From: Caulobacter sp. NIBR2454
GTDB taxonomy: Bacteria; Pseudomonadota; Alphaproteobacteria; Caulobacterales; Caulobacteraceae
Assembly: GCF_027474405.1 (NCBI RefSeq)
Contig: NZ_CP114871.1
Coordinates: 2,427,001-2,491,000 of the forward strand
Length of the DNA stretch: 64,000 nt
Direction: 5' to 3'
Under the pieces are notes generated by a model. It saw only the letters and a list, made by a program, of their open reading frames with translations, did not search any database and was not told the DNA's origin. Positions 1 through 8,587 of this stretch are shown here, piece after piece. The stretch's first letter is position 1; each line of letters starts with the position of its first letter. The translations under genes were made by a program, and so were the position numbers.

Positions 1-1330
1 GGATCTCCATCCAGCGCCCGAAGGTGAACCGGGTGATCTTCTGGGAGCCGTTGAAGCAGCAGAAGACGAAGGCGTCGTCGGGCAGGCCGGCGTCGGCCCG
101 CGTCGGCTTTTCAGGCGCGACGACACGTTTGCGGTCGTTGGCCTGATAGCAGGGCAGCCGAAGCACCTTCTCCGAATAGTACATCTCCATTTCCGGCGGG
201 ATGATCCACTCGTCGGCGATGATGTACTGGTGATAGGGCGTGGCCATCGTGCCTGGAAAGCCGAGCCAGTTGACCTGGATCGGCGCGGGCCGGCGAGCGA
301 AGGCGCCAGTACGGCTGTCACGCGTGTGACCGTTGACGTCGATCAGCACGTCGATGCCGTCGTCGGCGATACGACGCGCGGCCTCGTCATCGGTCATGGC
401 CCGGATATCGACCCAATGCTCGACCGCGCCCTGGATGCGGGCGCTGATCGTCCCCGTCGCTGGACCGCAATAATAGGCGAAGACCTCGACCTTGCTGCGG
501 TCGTGGAGTTCGAACATCTCGGACATCAGATAACCGACCGCGTGGTCGCGCAGATCCGACGAGACATAGCCGACGCGGATGCGGCGGCCTGTCAGGTCGA
601 TCTTCGCATCCCTGCGGTCGAACGCGTCCAGATCGAAGGTCTCTGGGACCGAGCGTTCCGTATAGGCGGCGGCGGAGGCCAGCTGCAAAAGCGGATCATC
701 CGTATAGGCGCCCAACGACAGAGGATGGATGCCACCCACCAGTCGCTCGCGGGTGATGGTCTCGGACGGAATGACGATAGGCCATTTGCAGCCGCCCAGC
801 CGGCGCGCGGTGTACTGCTCCAGCACGTCATACTGGGTGGGGTCGAGATCCAGGCACTGGTACAGCGGAACTTCCGAATCCAGTCCCAGGTCGTGTTCGC
901 CCAGGACGCGGCCGAGTTGCTTGAGCGCGGTCACCTTGTAGGTAAGGACCATCCCAGTGAGGGGCACTTGGCGATCCACGGCGGTTCGCCATTGCTCCAC
1001 CGCTTCGGCCACCATTCCGCGCTTTTCGAGCACGCTGCCAAGGTTGATGTACCCGGGCAGGAAGTCAGCATTCACCTCGACCGACGCGCGCAGCGAGGCC
1101 TCCGCGGACGCCAGGTCTCCCAGTTGCTGCTGAAGGCCGGAATTGTTGAAATAGGCGACGAAGACGTGCGGGTTCTGCGGATTGAAGGCGATCCAGATCC
1201 GATAGAGTTGCTCGGCCATGGCCGTATGTCCCGAACCACCGAGACGACCGGTCGCCTCGAGCAACTCGGTCAGAGGGTAGCCGCCAGCGGTGATCCGCTG
1301 AACCGCGGAGACGAATAGAGCTTCGGACAT
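1..1330 (-). CDS. TPR-containing GT41 glycosyltransferase (O-GlcNAc transferase/SPINDLY-like), C-terminus outside window
   Basis: The reverse strand is open from ATG at 1330 to the window edge (443 residues visible). The first ~125 residues are helical TPR-like repeats (for example AYFNNSGLQQQLGDLASAEA near 59-78). The GT41 catalytic part follows: GYVSSDLRDHAVGYLM at 254-269, whose H263 aligns with the conserved histidine of OGT; DVNGHTRDSR at 331-340; VNWLGFPGT at 353-361; and FCCFNGSQKIT at 423-433. GT41 enzymes transfer GlcNAc or hexose to Ser/Thr or Asn of cytoplasmic proteins, and the TPRs select the acceptor. A GAAGG lies a few bases upstream of the ATG; a GTG at 1345 is the only alternative start. 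The co-oriented gene upstream encodes a giant Thr/Ser-rich repeat protein, an attractive acceptor. A flagellin glycosyltransferase is the main alternative. The sugar donor cannot be read from the sequence. Confidence 0.9.
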   Translation of the reverse strand, partial: MSEALFVSAVQRITAGGYPLTELLEATGRLGGSGHTAMAEQLYRIWIAFNPQNPHVFVAYFNNSGLQQQLGDLASAEASLRASVEVNADFLPGYINLGSVLEKRGMVAEAVEQWRTAVDRQVPLTGMVLTYKVTALKQLGRVLGEHDLGLDSEVPLYQCLDLDPTQYDVLEQYTARRLGGCKWPIVIPSETITRERLVGGIHPLSLGAYTDDPLLQLASAAAYTERSVPETFDLDAFDRRDAKIDLTGRRIRVGYVSSDLRDHAVGYLMSEMFELHDRSKVEVFAYYCGPATGTISARIQGAVEHWVDIRAMTDDEAARRIADDGIDVLIDVNGHTRDSRTGAFARRPAPIQVNWLGFPGTMATPYHQYIIADEWIIPPEMEMYYSEKVLRLPCYQANDRKRVVAPEKPTRADAGLPDDAFVFCCFNGSQKITRFTFGRWMEI

Positions 1331-1464
1331 ACTGCCTTCGGACACGTCTGGTCACAGGGACGCACGGCGCACACGACGCCGAAACGAGGCGAGTGCAGAA
1401 CGCTTGCCCGATTCGATCAAGCTGATCTTGGAACCCCATGGAACCGACAACTTCGCAACGAGAA

Positions 1465-1496
1465 ATGGGCCGGTCATGAGGTTATGACCGGCCCAT
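1465..1496 (-). terminator. Rho-independent-type hairpin after the octapeptide-repeat gene
   Basis: A perfect 13-bp inverted repeat (ATGGGCCGGTCAT at 1465-1477, ATGACCGGCCCAT at 1484-1496) encloses a 6-base loop 20 bp past the stop of the repeat gene. On the minus strand the stem is followed by ATTTCTCG, a weak U tract. It probably ends most transcripts of the giant gene, so the glycosyltransferase downstream would depend on read-through or its own promoter. Confidence 0.7.
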
Positions 1497-1516
1497 CATT
1501 CGTGATCTGAAGCGCC

Positions 1517-4500
1517 TTAGTGGGGCCCGAAGAGGGCGTCCAGCTGTTCGCTGTTGAAGTACGGCACCTGCGTGTCCTGGATCGCGGCGATCTGGTTCAC
1601 GTCCATCGAGGCGATGTTCGTGGTCGAGAGCGCTGCGATCTGCGTCTGGGTCAGGGCGGCGATCTGGGTGGTGGAGATCGCGTCGATGTCCGTAGTCGTC
1701 ATGGCGCCGATCGCCGTGGAGTTCACACCCGCGAAGGCCGTCGCGCTGATGGCGGCGAGCTGAGCCGGCTGGAACTCACGAAGATCCGTGACGCTCAGCT
1801 CCGCGGTCTGCTCCTTGGTCAGACCGGCGATCTGGGTATCCGCCAGCGCTCCGATCTGCGTGCTGGTCAGTGCCGAGACGAGGCCTCCACCCAGACGACC
1901 AAGCTGCGTCGACGCCAGGGCGCCGAGTTGCGTCGTCGTCAGGTCGCCTGCGTCACCGGTCTGCAGAGCGCCGATCTGGATCAGGCTCAGGGCCTTGATC
2001 TGGTCGGTCGAGAGCGATCCGAACTGCGTCTGGGTCAGCGCTGAGAGATTAGCGCCCGACAGGCCCTTGATCTGCGTCGTGCTCAAAGCCGCGATCTGCG
2101 TGGTGGTGAACTCGCCCATGTCGGTCGAGGTCAGCGCCAGAAGCTGCGTATTGCTCAGCCCCTGGACCTGCGTCGTCGTCAGCGATCCGAAGGTCGTGCC
2201 GTCGATGCTGTTCAGGTTCGTGGTCGATAGCGCTCCAAGTTGCGCGCCGGTCAGTTGCTTGATCTGCGTCGTCGTGAAGTCGGCGAAGTCAGCAACCGAC
2301 AGACCCTGAACCTGGGCCGTCGTCAGCCCGCCGAGCTGCGTGCTGTCCAACGACCGGATTTGCGTCTCGCTCAACGCCGACAGCGCCGTCTTGCTCAGGC
2401 TGCCGATCTGGGTCGAGGTCAGGCCGTCAAGCTGGGTTGCCTGCAGCGACGCCAGCTGGTCGCCCGTCAGGCCGCCGACCTGGGCCGCCGTCAGAGAGCC
2501 AAGCTGTGTGCCGTCGAACTCCGCCAGGTCGCCTGCCGTCAGACCATCGATCTGGGCGTTCGAAAGCGCCTTGATCTGATCGGTGGTGAGCGAAGCGACC
2601 TGCGTGCTGGTCAGGCCGGACAGGGCGGTCGAGGACAGGGCGCCAATCTGGGTGGTCGCCAGAGCCGCGATCTGGGTGGTGGTGAACTCCTGGACGTCAG
2701 CCGCGCTCAGCAGTTGGAACTGCGTGGTCGTCAAGGCCTTCATCTGATCGGCGTCGAACCCTTGGATCTGGTTCGTGTTGAGCGCCGACAGATTGGTGCC
2801 TGTCAGGGCGCCAAGCTGCGTGCCCGCCAGCCCATCGATCTGGGTGCTGGTGAACTCGGCCAAATCACCGCCCGTCAGCTTGCTCATCTGCGTCGTGGTC
2901 AGACCGGCGAGCTGTGCGGCGTCGAGCGAGCGGACTTGCGTCTCATCCAGCGACGAGAAGTTGGTCGCGCCTATGGCCCCAATCTGGGAGGCGGACAGGC
3001 CGTCGAGTTGGGTCGTATCGAGTTCGGTTAAGCCGCCCGACAGCGCACCCAGCTGGGCCGCCGACAGCACCCCAAGCTGCGTAGCCGAGAACTCACCGAT
3101 ATCCGTAGCGCTCAGGACCTGAAGCTGGCTTGTAGTCAGCGCCTTCACAGCCGTGGTCGACAGGGCTGTGAACTTGGTGGCGTCGAGGCCCGAGATCGCG
3201 GTGCCGGTCAGGCCGGTCACCTGGGTATTGGCCAGGGAGCCGATTTGGGTCGTATCGAACTTCTGCAGGTCGGTCGAAGACAGAGCCTTCAGCTGGTTGG
3301 CCGAGAAGTTCTTCAGCTGCGTCGTCGTCAGAGCGCCAACCTGAGTGGTGTCGAGACCGCTGATCGCGGTGCCGCCTAGGCTCTTCAGCTGCGTGTCGTT
3401 CAGGGCGGCGATCTGCGTCGTGCCGAACTCGGCGAATTCAGTGCTCGACAGTGCGCTGATCTGCGCAGTCGAAAGACCGCGAACCTGCGTCTCATCCAGC
3501 CCGCGCACTTGGGTCTGCGTCAGGCTGATGAAGTTGGTGGTCGACAGTGCGCCGAGCTGCGAGCCCGTCAGCCCAGAAACCTGGGTGGTCGTGAAATCAC
3601 CGAAGTCGGCGGCCGACAGAGCCTTCAACTGGGTGGTGGTGACCCCCTGGAGTTGGCCGGCGTCCAGAGCCTGCACCTGAGTCTCGCTCAAAGCCGCGAA
3701 GTTGGTCGCGCCCAGTTGCCCGACCTGGGTCGAGGTCAGGCCGGAGATTTGGGTGGTGCTGAACTCGGCGATATCCGTCGCCTTCAACCCAGCCAGTTGC
3801 GCCGCCGTCAGGCCGGACAGTTGACCGCCGTCGAGCGAACGAACCTGGGTTTCGTCCAACGAAGCCAGCCCCGATGCGCTAAGCGCGCCGATCTGCGTAG
3901 AGGCGAGCCCGTCAAGATTGGTCGTGCTGACGTTCGACAGTCCACCCGCCAGGCTGCCCAACTGGGCGGCCGACAGGGCGCTGAACTGATCAGTCGTAAA
4001 TTCCCCGATGTCCGTCGCCGAAAGCAGCGACAGCTGCTTGGTCGTCAGGCTTTTGACCGCTTCAGTGGTCAGAGCGGCGAACTTGGTGGCGTCGAGCGCC
4101 GACAACCCGGTGCCCGTCAGGCCTGCGATCTGCGTATTGGCGAGCGCACTGATCTGAGTGGTGGTGAACTTGGCGACGTCTCCGCCAAGTTGGGTCAGGG
4201 CGGCTGTGGTCAACGCCTTCACCTGGTCGGCGCTCAGGGCGCCCACCTGGGTCGTGTCGAAGGCCTTCAGGGCCGTGCTGGCCAGGTTTTTCACCTGAGT
4301 GGTCGTCAGGGCGGCGATCTGGGTCGTGCCGAACTCGGCCAGATCGGTAGCCGAGAGCTTGCTCAGCTGCGCCGTCGTCAGACCGCGCACTTGGGTCTCG
4401 TCGAGACCGCGAACCTGCGTCTCGGTCAGGCTGGACAAGGCGTCCGTCGAGAGGGCCCCCAGTTGGGCCGCTGCCAGACCAGCCACCTGAGTGGTGGTGA

Positions 4501-7500
4501 AGTCAGCGAACTCGGCCGCCTTCATACCCGTCAACTGGGTCGTCTTGATGCCGGCGATCTGGTTGGCGTCGAGATACCCTACCTGGGTGCTGCTCAAAGC
4601 TTCGAACTGCTTGGCCGACAGCTTGCCGATCGCATCAGAGCTCAAGCCCTGGATCTGGGTCTGGGTCAGGCCGCTCATCGCGCTCGTCGTCAGACCGACG
4701 ATCTGCGTCGCCGCAAGGGCGGCGAATTGCGTGGCGCTAAACTCGCCAATGTCAGTGGCGGTCAGATTGCTGAACTGGGCCGAGGTCAGCTTGTTCAATT
4801 GAGCCGGATCAAGCGCCTTGACCTGCGTGCTGTCCAGCGCCGACAGGGCCGTCGCGGTGAGCGCGCTCACCTGGGTGTTGGCCAGCGCGCTGATCTGGGT
4901 GCTGGTGAGCTTGGTGACATCCGCGCCAAGTTGCGTCAGGGCGGCTGTGGTCAACGCCTTCACCTGATCGACGCTCAAGGCGCCCACCTGGGTCGTGTCG
5001 AAGGCTTTCAGGGCCGTGCTGGCCAGGTTTTTCACCTGAGTGGTCGTCAGGGCGGCGATCTGGGTCGTGCCGAACTCGGCCAGATCGGTAGCCGAGAGCT
5101 TGCTCAGCTGCGCCGTCGTCAGACCGCGCACTTGGGTCTCGTCGAGACCGCGAACCTGCGTCTCGGTCAGGCTGGACAAGGCGTCCGTCGAGAGGGCCCC
5201 CAGTTGGGCCGCTGCCAGACCAGCCACCTGGGTGGTGGTGAAGTCGGCGAACTCAGCCGCCTTCATGCCCGTCAACTGGGTCGTCTTGATGCCGGCGATC
5301 TGGTTTGCGTCCAGATAACCCACCTGGGTGCTGCTCAGAGCCTCGAATTGCTTGGCCGTCAGCTTGCCGACAGCGTCCGAGCTCAAGCTCTGGATTTGAG
5401 TCTGGGTCAGGCCGCTCATCGCGCCCGTCGTCAGACCGACGATCTGCGTCGCCGCAAGGGCGGCGAATTGCGTGGCGCTAAACTCGCCAATGTCAGTGGC
5501 GGTCAGATTGCTGAACTGGGCCGAGGTCAGCTTGTTCAGCTGAGCCGGATCAAGCGCCGTAATCTGCGTGCTGCTCAGCGCCGAGAGCGCCTCGCCCTTC
5601 AGAGCGCCAATCTGAGTGTTGGCCAAGGCGCTGATCTGGGTGGTCGAGAACTTCGCCATATCGGTGGCGGTCAGCGCGGTCATCTGCGCGACGGTCAACG
5701 CCTTGACCTGATCGGCGCTCAGGGCGCCCATTTGGGTCGTGTCGAAGGTCTTCAGGGCCGCCGTGCCGAAGCCGGAGACTTGCTTGGTCGTCAGGGCGGC
5801 GATCTGGGTCGTGCCGAACTCGGCCAGATCAGTGGTCGACAACTTGCTCAGCTGCGCCGTCGTCAGGCCGCGGACCTGGGTCTCGTTCAGGCCTCGGACC
5901 TGGGTCTCGGTCAGGCTGGACAAGGCGTCCGTCGCTAGCGCCCCGAGTTGAGTGGCTGCGAGGCCAGCCACCTGGGTGGTGGTGAAGTCGGCGAACTCAG
6001 CCGCCTTCAGGCCCGTCAACTGGGTCGTCTTGATGCCGGCGATCTGGTTTGCGTCCAGATAACCCACCTGGGTGCTGCTCAGAGCCTCGAATTGCTTGGC
6101 CGTCAGCTTGCCGACAGCGTCCGAACTCAAGCTCTGGATTTGAGTCTGGGTCAGGCCGCTCATCGCGCCCGTCGTCAGGCCCGAAATCTGCGTCGCGGCG
6201 AGAGCGGCGAACTGCGTGGCGCTCAACTCCCCGATGTCAGTGGCGGTCAGCTTGCTGAACTGAGCCGAGGTCAGCTTGTTCAGCTGAGCCGGATCAAGCG
6301 CCGTAATCTGCGTGCTGCTCAGCGCCGAGAGCGCCTCGCCCTTCAGAGCGCCAATCTGAGTGTTGGCCAAGGCGCTGATCTGGGTGGTCGAGAACTTCGC
6401 CATATCGGTGGCGGTCAGCGCGGTCATCTGCGCGACGGTCAACGCCTTGACCTGATCGGCGCTCAGGGCGCCCATCTGGGTCGTGTCGAAGGTCTTCAGG
6501 GCCGCCGTGCCGAAGCCGGAGACTTGCTTGGTCGTCAGGGCGGCGATCTGGGTCGTGCCGAACTCGGCCAGATCAGTGGTCGACAACTTGCTCAGCTGCG
6601 CCGTCGTCAGGCCGCGGACCTGGGTCTCGTTCAGGCCTCGGACCTGGGTCTCGGTCAGGCTGGACAGGGAGTCCGCCGCCAAAGCGCCCAGTTGGGTCGC
6701 GGCAAAGCTGGCTACTTGAGTCGTGGTGAAGTCGGCGAACTGGGTCGCCTTCAGGCCCGTCAACTGGGTCGTCTTGATGCCGGCGATCTGGTTTGCGTCC
6801 AGATAACCCACCTGGGTGCTGCTCAGAGCCTCGAATTGCTTGGCCGTCAGCTTGCCGACAGCGTCCGAACTCAAGCTCTGGATTTGAGTCTGGGTCAGGC
6901 CGCCGACCGCAGAAACCGACAGGGCGGCGACCTGAGACGCCGCCAAAGCGCTGAATTGGGTGACATCGAACTCGGCGACATCCGTCGCGCTGAGCTTGCC
7001 AAGCTGCGCGCTCGTCAGCTTATTGAGCTGGGCGCCTGTCAGGCCTTGCACCTGCGTGCTGCTCAGCGCCGACAGCGCCTCGCCCTTCAGGGCGCCAATC
7101 TGAGTGTTGGCCAGGGCGCCGATCTGGGTCGCGGAGAACTTCTCCATATCGGTGGCGGTCAGCGCGGTCATCTGCGCGGCCGTCAGCGCCTTGACTTGCT
7201 CAGTGCTGAGGCCACTGACCTGGGTTGTATCCAGGAACTTCAGCGCGGCCGTGCCGAACCCGGCAATTTGCTTGGTGGTGAGCGCCCCCAACTGGGTCGA
7301 GCTCAGTTCACCCAGGTCAGTAGAAGACAGACCGCTCAACTGCGCCGCAGTCAGGCCCTTGATCTGGGTAGCGTCGAGGAAACCGGTCTGGGTGCTGGTC
7401 AACGCCGAGAATTGCGTCTTCGACAGGCCGCCGACTTGCGTAGCGGTCAGCGATTGGACCTGGGTCTGATCAAGGGTCCCAAGCGCGGTGGTGGACAGGC

Positions 7501-8182
7501 TGTTCAGCACAGCCGTCGACAGACCGCCAAGCTGGGCCGTGCTGAAATCGTCCAGATCGGTTTGATTGAGACTCTGCGCCTGAGCCGTCGTCAGCCCTTT
7601 GAGCTGGGTCGTATCGAGCGTCTGGACCTGGGTGCTGGACAGAGCCGAGAAGTTGGCCGCGCCCATGCCGGCGATCTGCGTGGCCGCCAAGGCGCCGATC
7701 TGCGCGGCGTCGAACTCGCCCACGTCGGTGGTGGAGAGGCTCTGCAGCTGAGTAGTGGTCAGCCCCTTCACCTGATCAGTCGTCAGGCTCTTGATCTCGG
7801 TCGCGTCGAGATTGGAAAGGTTCGTCGTCGACAGCGCGCCGATTTGGGTCTTCGCCAGACCATCCAGATCCGTGATCGTGAACGCGGCCGCCTGGGTCGT
7901 GGTCAGCGCCCCCATCTGGCTCGTGTTGAAGACCGCCAGCTGGCCGCTGCTGAAAGTGACGTTATTGGCCAGGCCCTTGATCTGGTCGGCCTTGAGCCCC
8001 TTGATCTGGGTCGCCTCGAGCGCCGCCACCTGGGTGTCCGCCAGAGCCGCTACGCCCGTCGCACCGAGCGCGCCGAGCTGCGTAGCGTTCAGGCCTTTGA
8101 TGTCGGTGGTTGACCACCCGCGCACCATCGTCGCCGAGGCGGAGGCTAGCTGCGTGGTCGAAAGAGCCGAGGTGAGCGACAT
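1517..8182 (-). CDS. Giant octapeptide-repeat protein (2221 aa), Thr/Ser/Gln-rich, function unknown
   Basis: From about residue 30 to the C-terminus the protein is a tandem array of roughly 275 eight-residue units with consensus L-[ST]-[AST]-T-Q-[LIV]-x-[AG], for example LSTTQIAA. I recognise no characterised family. A second tier is visible: about every seventh octad carries TD(L/I/F/M)x(E/D) followed by F, and three octads later comes an octad with the Q replaced (TAALK, GEALS, ATNFA), giving a 56-residue module. A third tier is four near-identical 247-248-residue blocks between about 4190 and 7290. The N-terminus (MSLTSALSTTQLA) has no signal peptide, there is no transmembrane segment, and the C-terminus (LDALFGPH) shows no glycine-rich RTX region. 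An AGGA lies about 10 bases before the ATG. Cytoplasmic fibre, type I-exported surface protein and glycosylated scaffold all remain possible. Confidence 0.85.
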   Translation of the reverse strand: MSLTSALSTTQLASASATMVRGWSTTDIKGLNATQLGALGATGVAALADTQVAALEATQIKGLKADQIKGLANNVTFSSGQLAVFNTSQMGALTTTQAAAFTITDLDGLAKTQIGALSTTNLSNLDATEIKSLTTDQVKGLTTTQLQSLSTTDVGEFDAAQIGALAATQIAGMGAANFSALSSTQVQTLDTTQLKGLTTAQAQSLNQTDLDDFSTAQLGGLSTAVLNSLSTTALGTLDQTQVQSLTATQVGGLSKTQFSALTSTQTGFLDATQIKGLTAAQLSGLSSTDLGELSSTQLGALTTKQIAGFGTAALKFLDTTQVSGLSTEQVKALTAAQMTALTATDMEKFSATQIGALANTQIGALKGEALSALSSTQVQGLTGAQLNKLTSAQLGKLSATDVAEFDVTQFSALAASQVAALSVSAVGGLTQTQIQSLSSDAVGKLTAKQFEALSSTQVGYLDANQIAGIKTTQLTGLKATQFADFTTTQVASFAATQLGALAADSLSSLTETQVRGLNETQVRGLTTAQLSKLSTTDLAEFGTTQIAALTTKQVSGFGTAALKTFDTTQMGALSADQVKALTVAQMTALTATDMAKFSTTQISALANTQIGALKGEALSALSSTQITALDPAQLNKLTSAQFSKLTATDIGELSATQFAALAATQISGLTTGAMSGLTQTQIQSLSSDAVGKLTAKQFEALSSTQVGYLDANQIAGIKTTQLTGLKAAEFADFTTTQVAGLAATQLGALATDALSSLTETQVRGLNETQVRGLTTAQLSKLSTTDLAEFGTTQIAALTTKQVSGFGTAALKTFDTTQMGALSADQVKALTVAQMTALTATDMAKFSTTQISALANTQIGALKGEALSALSSTQITALDPAQLNKLTSAQFSNLTATDIGEFSATQFAALAATQIVGLTTGAMSGLTQTQIQSLSSDAVGKLTAKQFEALSSTQVGYLDANQIAGIKTTQLTGMKAAEFADFTTTQVAGLAAAQLGALSTDALSSLTETQVRGLDETQVRGLTTAQLSKLSATDLAEFGTTQIAALTTTQVKNLASTALKAFDTTQVGALSVDQVKALTTAALTQLGADVTKLTSTQISALANTQVSALTATALSALDSTQVKALDPAQLNKLTSAQFSNLTATDIGEFSATQFAALAATQIVGLTTSAMSGLTQTQIQGLSSDAIGKLSAKQFEALSSTQVGYLDANQIAGIKTTQLTGMKAAEFADFTTTQVAGLAAAQLGALSTDALSSLTETQVRGLDETQVRGLTTAQLSKLSATDLAEFGTTQIAALTTTQVKNLASTALKAFDTTQVGALSADQVKALTTAALTQLGGDVAKFTTTQISALANTQIAGLTGTGLSALDATKFAALTTEAVKSLTTKQLSLLSATDIGEFTTDQFSALSAAQLGSLAGGLSNVSTTNLDGLASTQIGALSASGLASLDETQVRSLDGGQLSGLTAAQLAGLKATDIAEFSTTQISGLTSTQVGQLGATNFAALSETQVQALDAGQLQGVTTTQLKALSAADFGDFTTTQVSGLTGSQLGALSTTNFISLTQTQVRGLDETQVRGLSTAQISALSSTEFAEFGTTQIAALNDTQLKSLGGTAISGLDTTQVGALTTTQLKNFSANQLKALSSTDLQKFDTTQIGSLANTQVTGLTGTAISGLDATKFTALSTTAVKALTTSQLQVLSATDIGEFSATQLGVLSAAQLGALSGGLTELDTTQLDGLSASQIGAIGATNFSSLDETQVRSLDAAQLAGLTTTQMSKLTGGDLAEFTSTQIDGLAGTQLGALTGTNLSALNTNQIQGFDADQMKALTTTQFQLLSAADVQEFTTTQIAALATTQIGALSSTALSGLTSTQVASLTTDQIKALSNAQIDGLTAGDLAEFDGTQLGSLTAAQVGGLTGDQLASLQATQLDGLTSTQIGSLSKTALSALSETQIRSLDSTQLGGLTTAQVQGLSVADFADFTTTQIKQLTGAQLGALSTTNLNSIDGTTFGSLTTTQVQGLSNTQLLALTSTDMGEFTTTQIAALSTTQIKGLSGANLSALTQTQFGSLSTDQIKALSLIQIGALQTGDAGDLTTTQLGALASTQLGRLGGGLVSALTSTQIGALADTQIAGLTKEQTAELSVTDLREFQPAQLAAISATAFAGVNSTAIGAMTTTDIDAISTTQIAALTQTQIAALSTTNIASMDVNQIAAIQDTQVPYFNSEQLDALFGPH
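4190..7290 (-). repeat. Four tandem 744/741-bp blocks inside the octapeptide-repeat gene
   Basis: The same landmark (CCTCGAATTG or its variant) recurs at 4600, 5341, 6085 and 6829, giving periods of 741, 744 and 744 bp, or 247-248 codons. One octad is a residue short in the block with period 741. Adjacent copies are nearly identical at DNA level: 4191-4500 and 4932-5241 differ at only a handful of positions, synonymous sites included. This indicates recent duplication or gene conversion. Block edges are approximate because octad-level similarity continues on both sides. Confidence 0.85.
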
Positions 8183-8587
8183 GTGACCGTTTTCCTAGTC
8201 CAGTAGCGCGAGCGACGTTCTGTGGCCCAAAACAACAGATTCGGGGCGATCACTCCACCTAAGAGCGCTCTCCCCCACTGCCCACTACCCATGCCGTCCT
8301 TTCCAATTTGTTACGAAATCAAGGGAAGGCCGCGAAATCGCAGAAAAAGAGGCGTCGTAAAAAAGATACGCGCGCTCGAATCCCTGAGGTTTCTAGGTCG
8401 GCGGACCTCATCACCAGACGGCTTCTAATAATATGGGAGGCCGACCAACAATAACGCGCGCGATTGCCCGCCAGAGCGCACAAATTGAGTAAAGCTGTGA
8501 TTATCCACGCTCGGTCAGAAGCTAGAATTTCCTCAAATCTAAGACGTCAAATCATAGATATCGCCCGTTAACCGTACTCAGACGATC
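8183..8587. promoter_or_regulatory. 405-bp AT-richer intergenic region upstream of the octapeptide-repeat gene
   Basis: No convincing gene lies here. The stretch is visibly richer in A+T than its surroundings and holds the leader and presumably the promoter of the repeat gene on the minus strand. An inverted repeat AGGTC-GGCG-GACCT lies at 8395-8408. It contains a CTAGGT half similar to motifs between the two regulator genes at 9320-9362. I could not assign -35/-10 boxes with confidence. Confidence 0.45.

Noticed and set aside
4190..7290. CRISPR-like regular repeats
   Set aside because: Repeats are contiguous 24-bp and 744-bp coding units in frame, without unique spacers, and no cas genes are present.
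3509..8113. Long open frames (809 and 721 codons) on the plus strand across the octad-repeat gene
   Set aside because: They are antisense shadows of the 24-bp repeats: Arg/Gly/Gln-rich low-complexity translations with no ribosome site, while the minus-strand frame is uninterrupted for 2221 codons.
8222..8428. 68-codon plus-strand open frame in the intergenic region
   Set aside because: No ribosome site, basic low-complexity translation, and placed in the promoter region of the repeat gene.
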